From: Chara braunii
Lineage: Eukaryota > Streptophyta > Charophyceae > Charales > Characeae
NCBI GenBank assembly: GCA_003427395.1
Contig: BFEA01000021.1
Location: 2,391,262-2,415,623, forward strand
Direction: 5' to 3'
Length of the DNA: 24,362 nt
Part shown: piece by piece, positions 15,482 through 24,362 of the stretch
How the letters are laid out: each line of letters opens with the position of its first letter
Numbering within the stretch: the stretch's first letter is position 1
Position numbers and translations under genes: made by a program
The notes under the pieces: model-generated
Told to the model about the DNA's origin: nothing
Database searches by the model: none
What the model saw: the letters and a program-made list of their open reading frames with translations, nothing else

Positions 15482-17543
15482 TCAGAGGATTAACTGAGCA
15501 GGGTGCAGAAGGATGATGCTGATGACAGTCCTCTCTTCTTCGGATATGAAGGCTTCCGGCCAGGTCCGATCTCTTTGGCCAGGAAACGCTATGGGGCCGC
15601 TGGGGGGCACCAGCTGGACCACACGTCTCCCCACCCTTCTCCAATCGGCCTGTGAGACATCTCTTTTGCGATTAGGATTGATGAAAGTATGATGAGGGTT
15701 GAAAATGCCATTTTAAGAAACCATGTCCCGTATTTGTCTCATCTCCTTACCTTGAGACCCGAGACCTACATGAGTGCACCTATAAAGCCTGCTATTCTAC
15801 TGACTACCTCCGCCCGAGGGGATATCAAAGGCGTATTTCCAAGGCCCGCAACACAAAAATTCCCATAAGAAATTAAAGTTGAAAAAACATTCCATAAAAA
15901 AAAAATCCTTCATATTTATAAATTATCATTCCAATATTCGTCCAATTCTAAATTTTCCAATTTAATTTGATAAGTTTCCGTCTAAATATGAGCTTTCCCT
16001 TCCAACTACATCTATTTGTTCAAGATGGAATGAAAGTTTGGACGAGTTTATGAAATGTTTTAATTAGACTTTCATTCTACTACAACAAATATCGTCTAAT
16101 TTAGATTGGATTAACCTATTTATGACTGGAAATCCTTACTTACAATGGCAGTCCAATTAAAATATTTCATGAACTCATCCAGACTTTCATTCCATCTCTA
16201 GCATGCAGTTCAAATAAGAAAGGATACCCCATTCTTAGAAGGAAAGTTTTCAAGTAAGACGAAAATTTTTAAAATTGGAATGACATTTTTTTCAGATGGA
16301 ATGAAAATTTAAAATTTAGAATGTAATTTTACTCTAGAAGGATTATTTAATTATGAGAATTTTTTTTGTTGCGTAGGTGGGGTGGGAACGGGTCTGGGAA
16401 CTCCCATGGGGGTCTTATGGGGACGGTAGGATCAATAGACAGCCACTCCTTGAACCTCAGACGGTAGTCTCCTTGGCTGACCTCCCTTCCATCCCTTCAT
16501 TCCCAATGCCCTGTACAGCACACCTCTGTTACCCATCCTTCCCGATCCCCACCCAGCCATTCCTTGGAGAACTGTAGGAGTCGTTCCCGGATGTCTTTTG
16601 ACATGTGGAGATTATCTAGTAAAAGCTTAGTTGTCTTTCGTCTGTGCATGAGTTCCAGTTGGAAGTGTTGTTTAAATTGCTCGATCCTCTCTTCTCCCTC
16701 TACCCGGGTCTGGTCCAGAGTCAGCAAGCAATGTTGCCACCATAAGACTCACAGGATCGTTCTTAGGCCCAGGTGAAACATGTTCAACACAAAGGTGTTG
16801 ACTTGGAGAGGTGGGCAGTGACCCAGGAGTATACCTCGTCATTCCCACGGCCAGGAATAGCCTGGAACCATTTGTTGCCACACCCTATCCCACCACCTCC
16901 AGGTAAGGACTGCACCCGAACATTGCAGAAATATATGCTTGATTGTCTCTGCTCTCTTTCTAGCTGTGAATCCCAGCAAACATCTTGAGCACGAAGGGAG
17001 AGGGCGGCCTTGTTGCTCCAACCGCGAATGATCAATCAACCAGTCGTTAGTTGGTAAGCACCGATGCATGATCTGCCACTACAGGGATGTGATTTTCGCA
17101 CGCCTGCATTTAGTGACGCAGAACCATCGTATCGGCGTGAGAAGTTGTCTCTCGACGTTGAGGTCCCTCTGCCATCTATCAATCACCGTGTTCGTCAGAC
17201 TTCGCTTAACTCTGAGCATTCTATACATTGTTTTCACCGAAAGGTCCGACAATGCTTTGGGTTTTAGAGGTCGCGGATTGTGTTGTGTGACGGGGCTTCA
17301 GACCCACTCTAGCGGTTCTATGGGAATTTTTTTTATGGCCATCTCGGACAAAAAAGTCCGCCGGTTCTCTCCTTCCCCTATTACCCTGATTTTGTACAGG
17401 GCCTCCTTCGAGGTCCATTGGAAGGGGTCCCGGCTTCCCACCAATCCACCATTACTTTTAATGTTGTACCATTCAATCAGCACCTCCGTCGGTCGTACAA
17501 GATGAACCACACCTGCCTTGTTGACCCTCCCTTCCCTGGTCAC
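15482..17543 (-). pseudogene. LINE C-terminal region with zinc knuckle, interrupted by a MITE
   Basis: 17543-17298 is an open stretch downstream of RT. 17069-16839 holds the zf-RVT-like motif: SCSRCLLGF, ETIKHIFLQC and a following WRWW, giving a C-x2-C...H...C pattern found after RT in plant LINEs. 16727-16497 is a charged, probably helical segment (RIEQFKQHFQLELMHRRKTT). In another frame, YRLRFKEWLSIDPTVP and PWEFPDPFPPHLRN lead into the MITE at 16371. The same frame resumes at 15846 with GPWKYAFDIPSGGGS, and runs past TAG (15799-15797) and TAA (15715-15713) to DRTWPEAFISEEERTVI and a final TGA at 15484-15482. Confidence 0.8.
15849..16371. mobile_element. MITE-like element, copy 1 (inside the LINE)
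   Basis: The ends are inverted repeats: CAACACAAAAATTCCCAT at the left and ATGAGAATTTTTTTTGTTG at the right. Flanking CG on both sides (15847-15848 and 16372-16373) could be a 2-bp target duplication, with GC an alternative reading. The whole unit is present again in reverse orientation at 19783-20283, with long stretches in common such as TAATCCAATCTAAATTAGAC and AACATTTCATAAACTCGTCC on the minus strand. It encodes no protein, and I cannot assign it to a transposase superfamily. The LINE frame resumes after it, which marks it as an insertion. Confidence 0.8.
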
Positions 17544-18099
17544 CCAGTCCCCCTCCTCCCGTACCGGCCCTCTACATAGAATGAGCTACCATCCTATCAG
17601 GAGGGCTTCCTTTATTTCTTCCAGTGTTGAATTAATATTGTGGAAGTATCTCAGCTCCTCCCGCATCCTCTCTGGCCCCTTCCAATCCTTCCTTTCCGTA
17701 TCCCACAGATCGCCCACCCGAGTTACACAATTCTTGACCCATCCTTTCCATGGAGAATTGGTGCTGCAAAAAATCTGACTTTGCCCATTGGTGATCCAAC
17801 GGTTTCCGAAGAGGGGTTGTCTTGCCATTTCCTCCCACCTATCAAGGGGCAGGCGATTCGGAGGGGGGAGTCTCCTCCAAATTTTTAGCAGTCGAGGCCA
17901 AAAGTCGTCTCTCCTCCTCTCCCCTCCCCGGAGCGTTCTGACACTCTCCAATACTGATCGTCTAACCACTGAAGAGGGTGAATGGTCAGGGAGGCCTCGG
18001 AGGCGAGGCAAGCGATTTGCTCTAGTGCTAACGACCGCCATACCAATGGGTTCTCAAAGATCAACTACACTATCCATTGCAAACTGAGTGTTTGAGATT

Positions 18100-19782
18100 G
18101 GGTGAGGGGGTCTAAGATACTAAGGTCTCCCTTTGCCTTGGGTTGGATAACTGAGTCAGACTCCCACGCAACCCGACTTCTAGCATGGGAGTTTTCACTA
18201 TCTCCTCTTCATAGGTAGGCTGCCACCTTCCTCTTCAAGGTTTTCTGGGCCCCCTGGCTCAGTGGCCAAAGTACCGATTTATACCAAAGGGTGGCTAAGA
18301 CCATATTATTAATCAACAGAGCCCGTCCGGAAAGTGATGTGTGTTGATGGTTCCACCGAGAGAGTTTGGCAAAAGTCAGGGCTGATAACCATTCGTCGTT
18401 TTTAGGGGGTTGGCCTAGCATAGTCATCTTAACCCCCAAAATCTGGATTGGGGTTTCAAGGGTCACCCAAGTGATATGGTGTCCTTCCAGAGAGGTCACC
18501 ATCCCAATGTTTTTTGTCCCCAGTTTATGGTCATGTCAAAGAGGGTGCAAAAGTGGTCCATCCGCCTGTGTATCACCTCCGTGTTCTGTTGTGTGGTATC
18601 GGCTATAATTGTGAGATCATCTGCGAACAAAGAGCAGACCATAATGGCTTTCTCAGGGATGCCGACTAACTGAATTCTCGTTAAATCCTTGCTATGTCGG
18701 AGGTTGGCTGCTAATGCTTCCATTATGATAATGAAAAGGAAGGGGGCATTGGGATCTCCCTTTCTAACCGAGCGTTGCAATCTAATCTCTGGAGCCATAA
18801 ACTCATTCATCTGAACTCTCGTAGTTGCATTCTGGTGCAGGATGTGCACCCACCTCCGAAAGCGGTCACCAAAGTTCAATTTTTCCAGACATGTGTCTAG
18901 AAATATTCAGTCCACATGATCATAAGTTTTTTCAAAGTTAATGAAGATGAGTGCGGCATTAGTTTTGGACTGGTGAGCTAGGCTGATCATCTCATTGACT
19001 AAGAGTATGTTATCCTAGATGTTTCTATAAATGATGTCCTCCATTACCTCAATCATTCGATTGGCTAATTCCTTTGACAACATTTTGTAGACCACTGTCA
19101 GGAGTGTAATGGGACGGTTGTTCTAGATATTCATTTTTAAATTATTCTTTTTTTTTTGGAGTAGCGATAACACCCCTTGCCCTGCCAACTAACTCCCTTA
19201 GATCTCCAAAATCCCAAACTGCCCTATAAAATTGTATCAGGTCGTCACTCAGAAGAGGCCACATGACCTCCAAAAACTCCTTAGGGAAGCCGTCTAAGCC
19301 TGGAGTCTTCTCTTCCTCCATTTGCATGAGTGGCGTCCAAATTTCTTCCTTGGTGATCTGGCGGTCCAAACGATATTTCTGTGACAAGGAGAGGTGGCTT
19401 TCCATTGGGCGCAAGAAGTCCTCCAACTTTCTTAGTTTGTCACCCCCCTGTTGCTGGGGGGTGTGAGAGGAAAAAAAGTCTTTGTAAAAGGATCTAGCGA
19501 TCCTTACACAATGAGTTGTGGTGGCTAATTCATCGGTCACGGGGTTGAAGAAGGCCTCGATGGTGGTACGGTGGGCTCTTAGTGAAGCTAGACTGAAGAA
19601 TTGAGAGTCCATGGTACCTTCAGTAGTCCATTTCGTTAATTTGCCTCAAATTATGATGCTTTGTCATTTGTGTTGTACGAGCTATAGGAGTTGGTCTTGC
19701 AAACTTTGGATATATGGGATGTGATTATTAGAATTGTCCTGACTACGCAGGTTGTGAAGTCTTCTATGAACGTCCATTTCAT
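18100..19782 (-). pseudogene. LINE reverse transcriptase domain, inactivated
   Basis: Reading down from 19782: a linker (VDEMDVHRRLHNLRSQ, then GKLTKWTTEGTMDSQFF); an N-terminal RT segment with KTPGLDGFPKEF; NNRPITLLTVVYKMLSKEL; motif A INFEKTYDHVD; motif B-like VRKGDPNAPFLF; motif C CSLFADDLTIIAD (FADD at 18627-18616); then LGVKMTM and SLSGRALLINNMVLATLWY of the thumb. Motif A normally starts with a catalytic Asp, here Asn (18939-18937). A stop stands where the Trp after YDHVD is expected (18909-18907). Further stops in the same frame lie at 19125-19123 and 19017-19015, with three more in the linker near 19630-19680. A frameshift lies near 18500. Confidence 0.92.
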
Positions 19783-20283
19783 CAACAGAAAAATTTCTCA
19801 TAATTAAATAATCATTCTGAGTAAAATTAGATTCTAAATTTTAAATTTTCATTCCATCTTAAAAAATATCATTCCAATTTTAAAATTTTCCGTCTTACTT
19901 GAAAACGTTTCTTCCAAGAATGGGGTATCCCTTCTTATTGGAATGAAAGTCTGGATGAGTTCATGAAATATTTTAATTGGACTGCCATTCTAAGTAAGGA
20001 TTTCCAACATAAATAGGTTAATCCAATCTAAATTAGACGATATTTGTTGTAGTAGAATGAAAGTCTAATTAAAACATTTCATAAACTCGTCCAAACTTTC
20101 ATTCCATCTTAAACAAATAGATGTAGTTGGAAGGGAAAACTCATATTTAGACGGGAACGTATCAAACTAAATTGAAAATTTTAGAATTAGACAAACAGTG
20201 GAATGATAATTTATAAATATGAAGGAATTTTTTTTTATGGAATGCTTTTTCAACTTTCATTTCTCATGGGAATTTTTCTGTAG
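19783..20283. mobile_element. MITE-like element, copy 2 (inverted relative to copy 1)
   Basis: The ends are CAACAGAAAAATT at the left and AATTTTTCTGTAG at the right, inverted with one mismatch. AT flanks it on both sides (19781-19782 and 20284-20285), a possible 2-bp target duplication. Removing the element with one AT joins the LINE endonuclease tail (NKHHAH) to the linker (EMDVHRRL) in frame, which supports a clean insertion. Sequence is closely similar to copy 1 across its full length but in reverse orientation. Confidence 0.85.
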
Positions 20284-20286
20284 ATG

Positions 20287-21260
20287 CGCATGATGTTTGT
20301 TTGCCAATAGTTTTGAAAAGTCCTTACTTTCCCTAGCTAGGAAGAAGAGTCTGTTAGTGAATCATCGTACCTCCGAGTCAAAAGTTTGTCTTTGGTCTCG
20401 CCAAAACTCCCAAACATTGTGAATGTATGTGTGGAATGATTTGTCCCTGAGTAAAGAAGTGTTGAACTTGTAATATCCTGGTCCCTGATCCGGTCGCTTG
20501 TGAAACAGGAAGATAGTTCCACATGAGCAGTGGTCCAAGCTGGGAGGGGGGCTCTGTGGGAAGATGGTGGAGAGTTGTAAAGCGTTTTGAATTTCCTGCG
20601 AGAGTAGGATCAAATCAATATAAGATATTGAGTGTCTCGCCTAGTCATTGGTGCGAAGGCACGTGTAGGTCCTTTCTGCCGGATGTAGGTATCTATATGT
20701 ATCTACCAGACTCAGAGTACCACAAAGGTCCGCCACTACTTTTTCGTTCTCTACCACTGACACATAGCTTGGACAGGGGTCCCGAGGGCCCCACCTATCC
20801 CAATCATCTGTCCAACTCAGCGTTAAAGTCGCCTGCGATAACTAGCAAGACACCTTGTGGTGCGAGGGTTTGAAGGTGGGTGAAAATTTGTGCCCTTGTA
20901 GATGATGTGTTGGGGGCATATATACAAAATATATTAATTAACTCCAACTCCAACATCCCAGGATCGACGTCCACCCCCCTCGTTTTTCGTTCGCTACCCA
21001 ATTCACCACCTCCACCCGAGATCCTGGTGGGACCCAAATTGCTACCCCTGCCGAGCCTGGTGTTACTACATACGCCATGTAGGCCTGATGTGGCCAAACT
21101 GTTTTATGGATCCAATGGTGTTCATGTTTATCCATTAGGTGGGTTTCCTAAACGCAGATGACATCCGCCCACGTCCTTCCTCCCACTCCCTTCAACTGAT
21201 CCCAAATTGCTTGCCTTTTCGAAGGGTTGAAGGAGGTCAATCCATTTACATTAAGGGTCC
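20287..21260 (-). pseudogene. LINE endonuclease domain, inactivated
   Basis: DLRTLNVNGL (Asn at about 21252) opens the fold. ADVICV and ETHL follow, separated by a TAG (21150-21148) exactly where the conserved Gln of QETHL should be. Then come GVAIWVPPGS, a frameshift near 20990, INIFCIYAPN, VLLVIAGDFN (20833-20822), a TGA (20806-20804), another frame change to LVDTYRYLHP, a TAG (20643-20641), SISYIDLILL and SLDH (about 20540). These are the metal- and phosphate-binding motifs of the apurinic-type endonuclease family in the right order, so the domain is complete in outline but unable to be translated. Confidence 0.9.
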
Positions 21261-21341
21261 TTAGATCAAGGTCCACATTCCGAAGGCAATTCTTCCATTG
21301 CAGGTTCCTGCAATACAACGTGTCAATATCATCCATCGTTT

Positions 21342-21665
21342 TTACCATTCCCATTTCCACCTCAAATCTCGACTCTTATCCAAGGTCGGGCGGATCAATC
21401 TGTCGTGCACAACAGCCCGTTTCGGAGAACCCTTGATAAGCAAATGTGTAGGTCTTCCTCTGACCAGAATGAATTGGAGGGGGAGTTCCATAAGGGCTTC
21501 ATGATTGAACCGCATCAAGTTGAAGTCCTTGTCTTCTTCAAACAGAACATACAAATCAGTGGAGGCCACCCGCATCAAACCTTCAAATTGGGAAAGGATC
21601 GCGAGTATTCCGGCTAGATAATGGTTGCACAGGAAGGGTTCCGCCTTTTTTTTCAAATCGCTGTC
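21342..21665 (-). pseudogene. LINE 5' ORF segment (ORF1-like)
   Basis: An open stretch of about 104 residues beginning at a TTG-preceded Lys-rich start, with MRVASTDLYVLFEEDKDFNL and LMELPLQFILVRGRPTHLL. The mix of aromatic/hydrophobic beta-like segments resembles the N-terminal nucleic-acid-binding ORF of plant LINEs, but I cannot place it in a named domain with certainty. It is truncated at its 5' side, ends at a stop near 21342, and overlaps the possible ATG of the endonuclease frame (21360). Confidence 0.5.
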
Positions 21666-22083
21666 CTATCAGGGCATCCTGGGGAACTTTTTGTTAAGTG
21701 ATGAAAAAAAAAAGGTTTTTTGTGCAAGTTCATTCGGTGCGTATATGCACACTAGATACATTACCTTCATTCCCAGCGAGGCCTTTAGCCAAACCTATCT
21801 TCCTTCCTCTCTGTCCCATTCTGCGTGTTCAGGGACCAATCTGGACATGAGGTGCAGCCAGATGGTGACACCTATCGACGTTGTTGCCCTGGCCGGAGCT
21901 GTGAAAGATGTGTAGGGTCAGACCTGCTCGGCGCTCGCTTGGTAGGTGGGGGAATCTGTTAGGTGAGTTTCTTGGACTGCTATTGTATCAGACCATTTGC
22001 CTTTTGTGTCTTGCGTTACTTCATTCCAAATTGCCTTTCTTTTTGGTCGATAAGTTGGGCAAGGTCGTTGACATTGATGAATC
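21665..22083 (-). pseudogene. Second LINE: endonuclease N-terminal fragment
   Basis: On the minus strand RFINVNDLAQLID (from about 22083) matches the opening NVN motif. After a frameshift come KAIWNEVTQDTKGKWSDTI, AVQETHLTDSP (conserved QETHL intact), GVTIWLHLMS and YLVCIYAPNELAQ. The arrangement is the first half of the same endonuclease fold as in the large LINE, but the sequence is clearly different, so this is another family. Stops occur after SAEQV and in later positions. It ends abruptly against the 5' ORF of the large LINE, which probably inserted into it or fused with it. Confidence 0.8.
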
Positions 22084-22837
22084 TAATTTATATATATTTT
22101 TTTTTAAACAAAGCTCTGATCTATTCGTGGGGAGCAACACATGCTGAGAACCGGACCCAATATTCCTTATACTAGAAATACAATGCTTGATAATGGTTCA
22201 TGATAATTTGAGGATGATTCGAGATAAATTCTGTCTGATTCATAAAGATTCAGGATGAATTGAAAGACTATGAACTACTGGATTATAGACTAGGAAGATT
22301 AACCAAAAGGTCATTCTATTCAGGACTCAATTTCTATCCTATCCCTAAATTCATGCGATCTTATCAATTTAGCATCCCTTAAACAGAGTTGTGCCATGTA
22401 CCAATCAAGCCTCCACCTGGTCTCACGCCCTCAATCTAATTGAGTTACAGGGCAGCGCTACCCGCCCCAGCTCCGACCCGTGTTGGTCCTAATTGTAGCC
22501 GCCAGTCAAGTTATTGAATTGCCTCCCTCCCTCAGCAATTCCCAAATCTCTTTATAAGGTCTCAAGCTCCTACTCATGGAGGTTACAGGGTAAAGCCCTA
22601 ACACTGACCAACGTCGTTCTGACAACAACTCAACTTGGGCAATTACATAAACACAATACATTCAAAAAACTGCTAAGTCAATAATGACACCTAGCGTTCC
22701 AAGCTCTGATTTCAGTAAAATCGTAAACAGAAAAAAACTTCCGATGATGAAGATTGGTTGATAGAGGTTACTTCCTCCTCTCCTTCTACCTGTTCTCTTC
22801 CGCCCGTTGTTGCCTCCTCTGAATGAACCATCCTAAC
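22084..22837. other. No gene seen
   Basis: Two segments with GGTTACAGGG/AGTTACAGGG (near 22443 and 22582) are followed by loosely similar sequence and may be an old duplication. Nothing else is recognised. Confidence 0.4.
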
Positions 22838-23378
22838 GAGGACTAGTCCTCTTCAGCCCCAACGAGTGGCAGACCCACTTACAACCCTGCTTACCTCGAG
22901 GCATGCCATTCCCCCAAAAGTATGCTCCGATCTTTCCGTTGTTCTAATCTGTCACCGCTAGATGTTATCCAACTCCAGATTAGTATATCCCACGTTCCAT
23001 CTTTACTCCTTACAGAGCAATCACCTCCCGCCTTGTGATGCTCCTATAGAGATCAACTCTCTCCATACTCCCCGCTTGTCATCTCGCTTGTATACAATGA
23101 ATAGCGACTATAGCAAAAAAAAGTTGGAAAAGGTCACAAAAAAAAACAGTAAAAAATAAGATGATGATGATGTTAATGAAAATGTTGATTAGGGTTGAAT
23201 TAGCTTCCCCTCTCCTCCCCACCTCTTCCCCCCCCCTTCCCTCCCCTTCACCCCCCTGCTGCCTCCACTGAGCAGAACTGCACTGAAAACGGGCAGTTAG
23301 TTTCAGACCCAACAGGAGGATGATACCTCAACCTTCCTAACTCCCCTCGAGGCAACCAATTCCCCCTAAAGGTACACC
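22838..23378. repeat. Diverged direct repeat, 445-bp offset, with a perfect 14-bp palindrome
   Basis: CTCGAGGCATGCCATTCCCC near 22894 has a diverged relative, CTCGAGGCAACCAATTCCCC, near 23345. Upstream parts (CCCAACGAGTGGCAGACCCA and a CAGACCCAACAGGAGGAT-like stretch) also correspond. GAGGACTAGTCCTC (22838-22851) is a perfect palindrome. On the minus strand these could be repeated untranslated or LTR-type segments; no coding is seen. A C-rich tract lies at about 23211-23256. Confidence 0.45.
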
Positions 23379-23379
23379 T

Positions 23380-23860
23380 TTTTTATAACGAGCGTGAGGC
23401 TGAGGGTGAGCCGAGGGAGAGGAGAGAGAGGAAGAGAGTGAGAGCACACACACACACTCACTCACTTGACACGACAAACTCGGACTGAGGATTGGACGCA
23501 GACACAGTGGCAAGGCACAAAGTCGAAGTCTTGGATTCCTTATGCCGAAACAGCAAGTCACACTGAGTACGAGTACAGCAGCAGGGAACTGGTACCAGAC
23601 CGGGCCCCGTACCGTACGGGGAGCCGGTATAAGTACCGGTGACACGTACGGTACTAGGGGCATTTCTCCAAAGGCCCCGATGGCAGAACTGAAAAATGCA
23701 GTATTTGAAAGTGGCGCCCGAATTGCAGCATGGCGCCAGTTGTCCAAAATCCTACGGTACCAAAGGAGGGGTTTGGAAAAAGGGTGCCAGGCCGAAAACG
23801 GGATGCAGCTGAAACAACAAAAGATAGACTAGGGATCGAGCCCTGGCGGAGTCCGTAACA
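23380..23860 (-). promoter_or_regulatory. Possible LTR-like or promoter-like sequence
   Basis: On the minus strand the stretch begins TGTTACGGACTCC at 23860, as many plant LTRs begin with TG. It has a TATAAAAAAG sequence near 23388-23379 that could serve as a TATA box. Between them lie a perfect palindrome CCCCGTAC-C-GTACGGGG (about 23606-23622) and other GTACCG inverted pairs. No matching partner LTR, primer site or polyprotein is visible in the window. The call is weak. Confidence 0.25.
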
Positions 23861-24040
23861 CTATCCCCTCCCTCTAGAAGGCAACGTCCTGGCTGCCAAA
23901 AATCATGAAACAAAAAATCTGTGAAGGATGGGACGGGGCCGATCACTGGTTAACAAGTCGAAAGGGAAGAGGGGTATAATATGGGTGGCAGGGGCTGCGG
24001 GAGTAAGAGGGAACAGGGTTTGATACCAGTGAACAGAGTT

Positions 24041-24362
24041 GTCCTACTGATGAACTAGGGGGGGTTGCGAGGAACAGGGTAGTCCTACGAATGAACTAAA
24101 GGGAGATAGGGAGCAGGGTGGTCCTACTGATGAACTAAGGGGACTCATGGTTCGCTATAGGTTAAGGGGGGAACAAAGTTCAGGGCACAGGGAAACTTCT
24201 ATTGATGTTCTACTGGGTAAGGGAAACGGTGTTCAGGAAAACAGGGTATTGTTATTGATGTTGTAGTGGGTAAGGGAAACAATGGTCAGGGGAACAGGGG
24301 ATGTCTATTGATGTTCTAGTGGGTACGGGGAACAATGGTTGGGGAAACAGGGATCTGCTAAT
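24041..24362. repeat. Two related minisatellites (periods ~40 and 53 bp), running off the window
   Basis: GTCCTAC-GA-GAACTA units start at 24041, 24082 and 24121 (period about 40), each preceded by GAACAGGGT-like sequence. ATTGATGTT-TAGTGGGTA units start at 24201, 24254 and 24307 with an exact 53-bp period. Both unit types contain ACAGGG and a GATG-GTA-GGG core, so they probably derive from one ancestor. The array continues past the window end. Confidence 0.85.

Larger units (their letters stand above)
15254..21665 (-). mobile_element. Non-LTR retrotransposon (LINE), inactive, split by two MITEs
   Basis: From 21665 down the order is a 5' ORF, apurinic-type endonuclease, reverse transcriptase, zinc-knuckle region, long C-terminal extension, stop at 15484-15482, a 3' UTR of about 210 bp and an A7-T-A4-T-A7-T tail (15274-15254). 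This is the layout of the plant L1-like group. It cannot be active: there are many in-frame stops, several frameshifts, and the first catalytic Asp of RT is replaced. Two ~0.5-kb MITEs interrupt it at 15849-16371 and 19783-20283. Without them it is about 5.4 kb. No clear target-site duplication was found at the ends. The 5' end is uncertain because another LINE fragment abuts it. Confidence 0.9.

Noticed and set aside
15849-20283. A single large DNA transposon with 500-bp terminal inverted repeats
   Set aside because: Each repeat has its own short inverted ends and 2-bp flanking matches, and the LINE frame continues across each one separately, so two insertions explain it better.
1-24362. CRISPR array, bacterial operon, prophage or defence system
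   Set aside because: No regularly spaced identical repeats with unique spacers and no bacterial-type gene order. The LINE, U6, MITE and microsatellite content is eukaryotic.

Overview
The window is nuclear DNA of a eukaryote, almost entirely repetitive, and most likely from the green plant lineage. Four observations point there: a U6 snRNA remnant with the plant-type 3' half (CATAAATCGAGAAAT), an exon start in a plant-style context (ACAATGGCG) encoding a plastid-transit-like N-terminus, CACGTG G-boxes clustered upstream of it, and a type III hammerhead ribozyme of the kind known from plant retrozymes and viroid-like RNAs. A charophyte alga such as Chara would fit the microsatellite and LINE load, but that is inference. 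No complete, intact protein-coding gene is visible.

Layout. 1-5.6 kb is microsatellites, short tandem duplications, a 430-bp tract packed with TACGTA palindromes (3885-4310) and three related small foldback elements (3749, 4470, 4638). At 5653-5786 (-) lies a U6 retropseudogene. 6.09-8.87 kb is a cluster of rearranged copies of one repeat family that carries hammerhead ribozymes. One ribozyme (7980-8037, -) has every invariant core nucleotide and three paired helices; others are decayed. A near-palindrome of about 350 bp (8215-8560) joins two copies head to head. 9.64-11.4 kb is CpG-rich and holds the only plausible host gene piece: a first coding exon on the minus strand (10005-9642) ending at a GTAAGT donor, with four CACGTG motifs 400-700 bp upstream of its ATG. 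Its later exons are not recognised.

11.6-15.1 kb mixes a foldback element, three tRNA-derived (SINE-like) units all on the minus strand, a LINE fragment (13078-13690) and tandem repeats. 15.25-21.67 kb is one LINE read on the minus strand: 5' ORF, endonuclease, reverse transcriptase, zinc-knuckle region, C-terminal extension, 3' UTR and A-rich tail. It is inactivated by stops, frameshifts and loss of a catalytic Asp, and is split by two inverted copies of a ~0.5-kb MITE; its reading frame continues across both. A second LINE endonuclease fragment abuts its 5' end (21665-22083). The last 2 kb is unassigned apart from a possible LTR-like stretch and minisatellites of about 40 and 53 bp at the edge.

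The strongest second-look items are the intact hammerhead within its repeat cluster, the identical 21-nt A-rich tail shared by the U6 pseudogene and the LINE, and the inverted MITE pair enclosing the RT half of the LINE.
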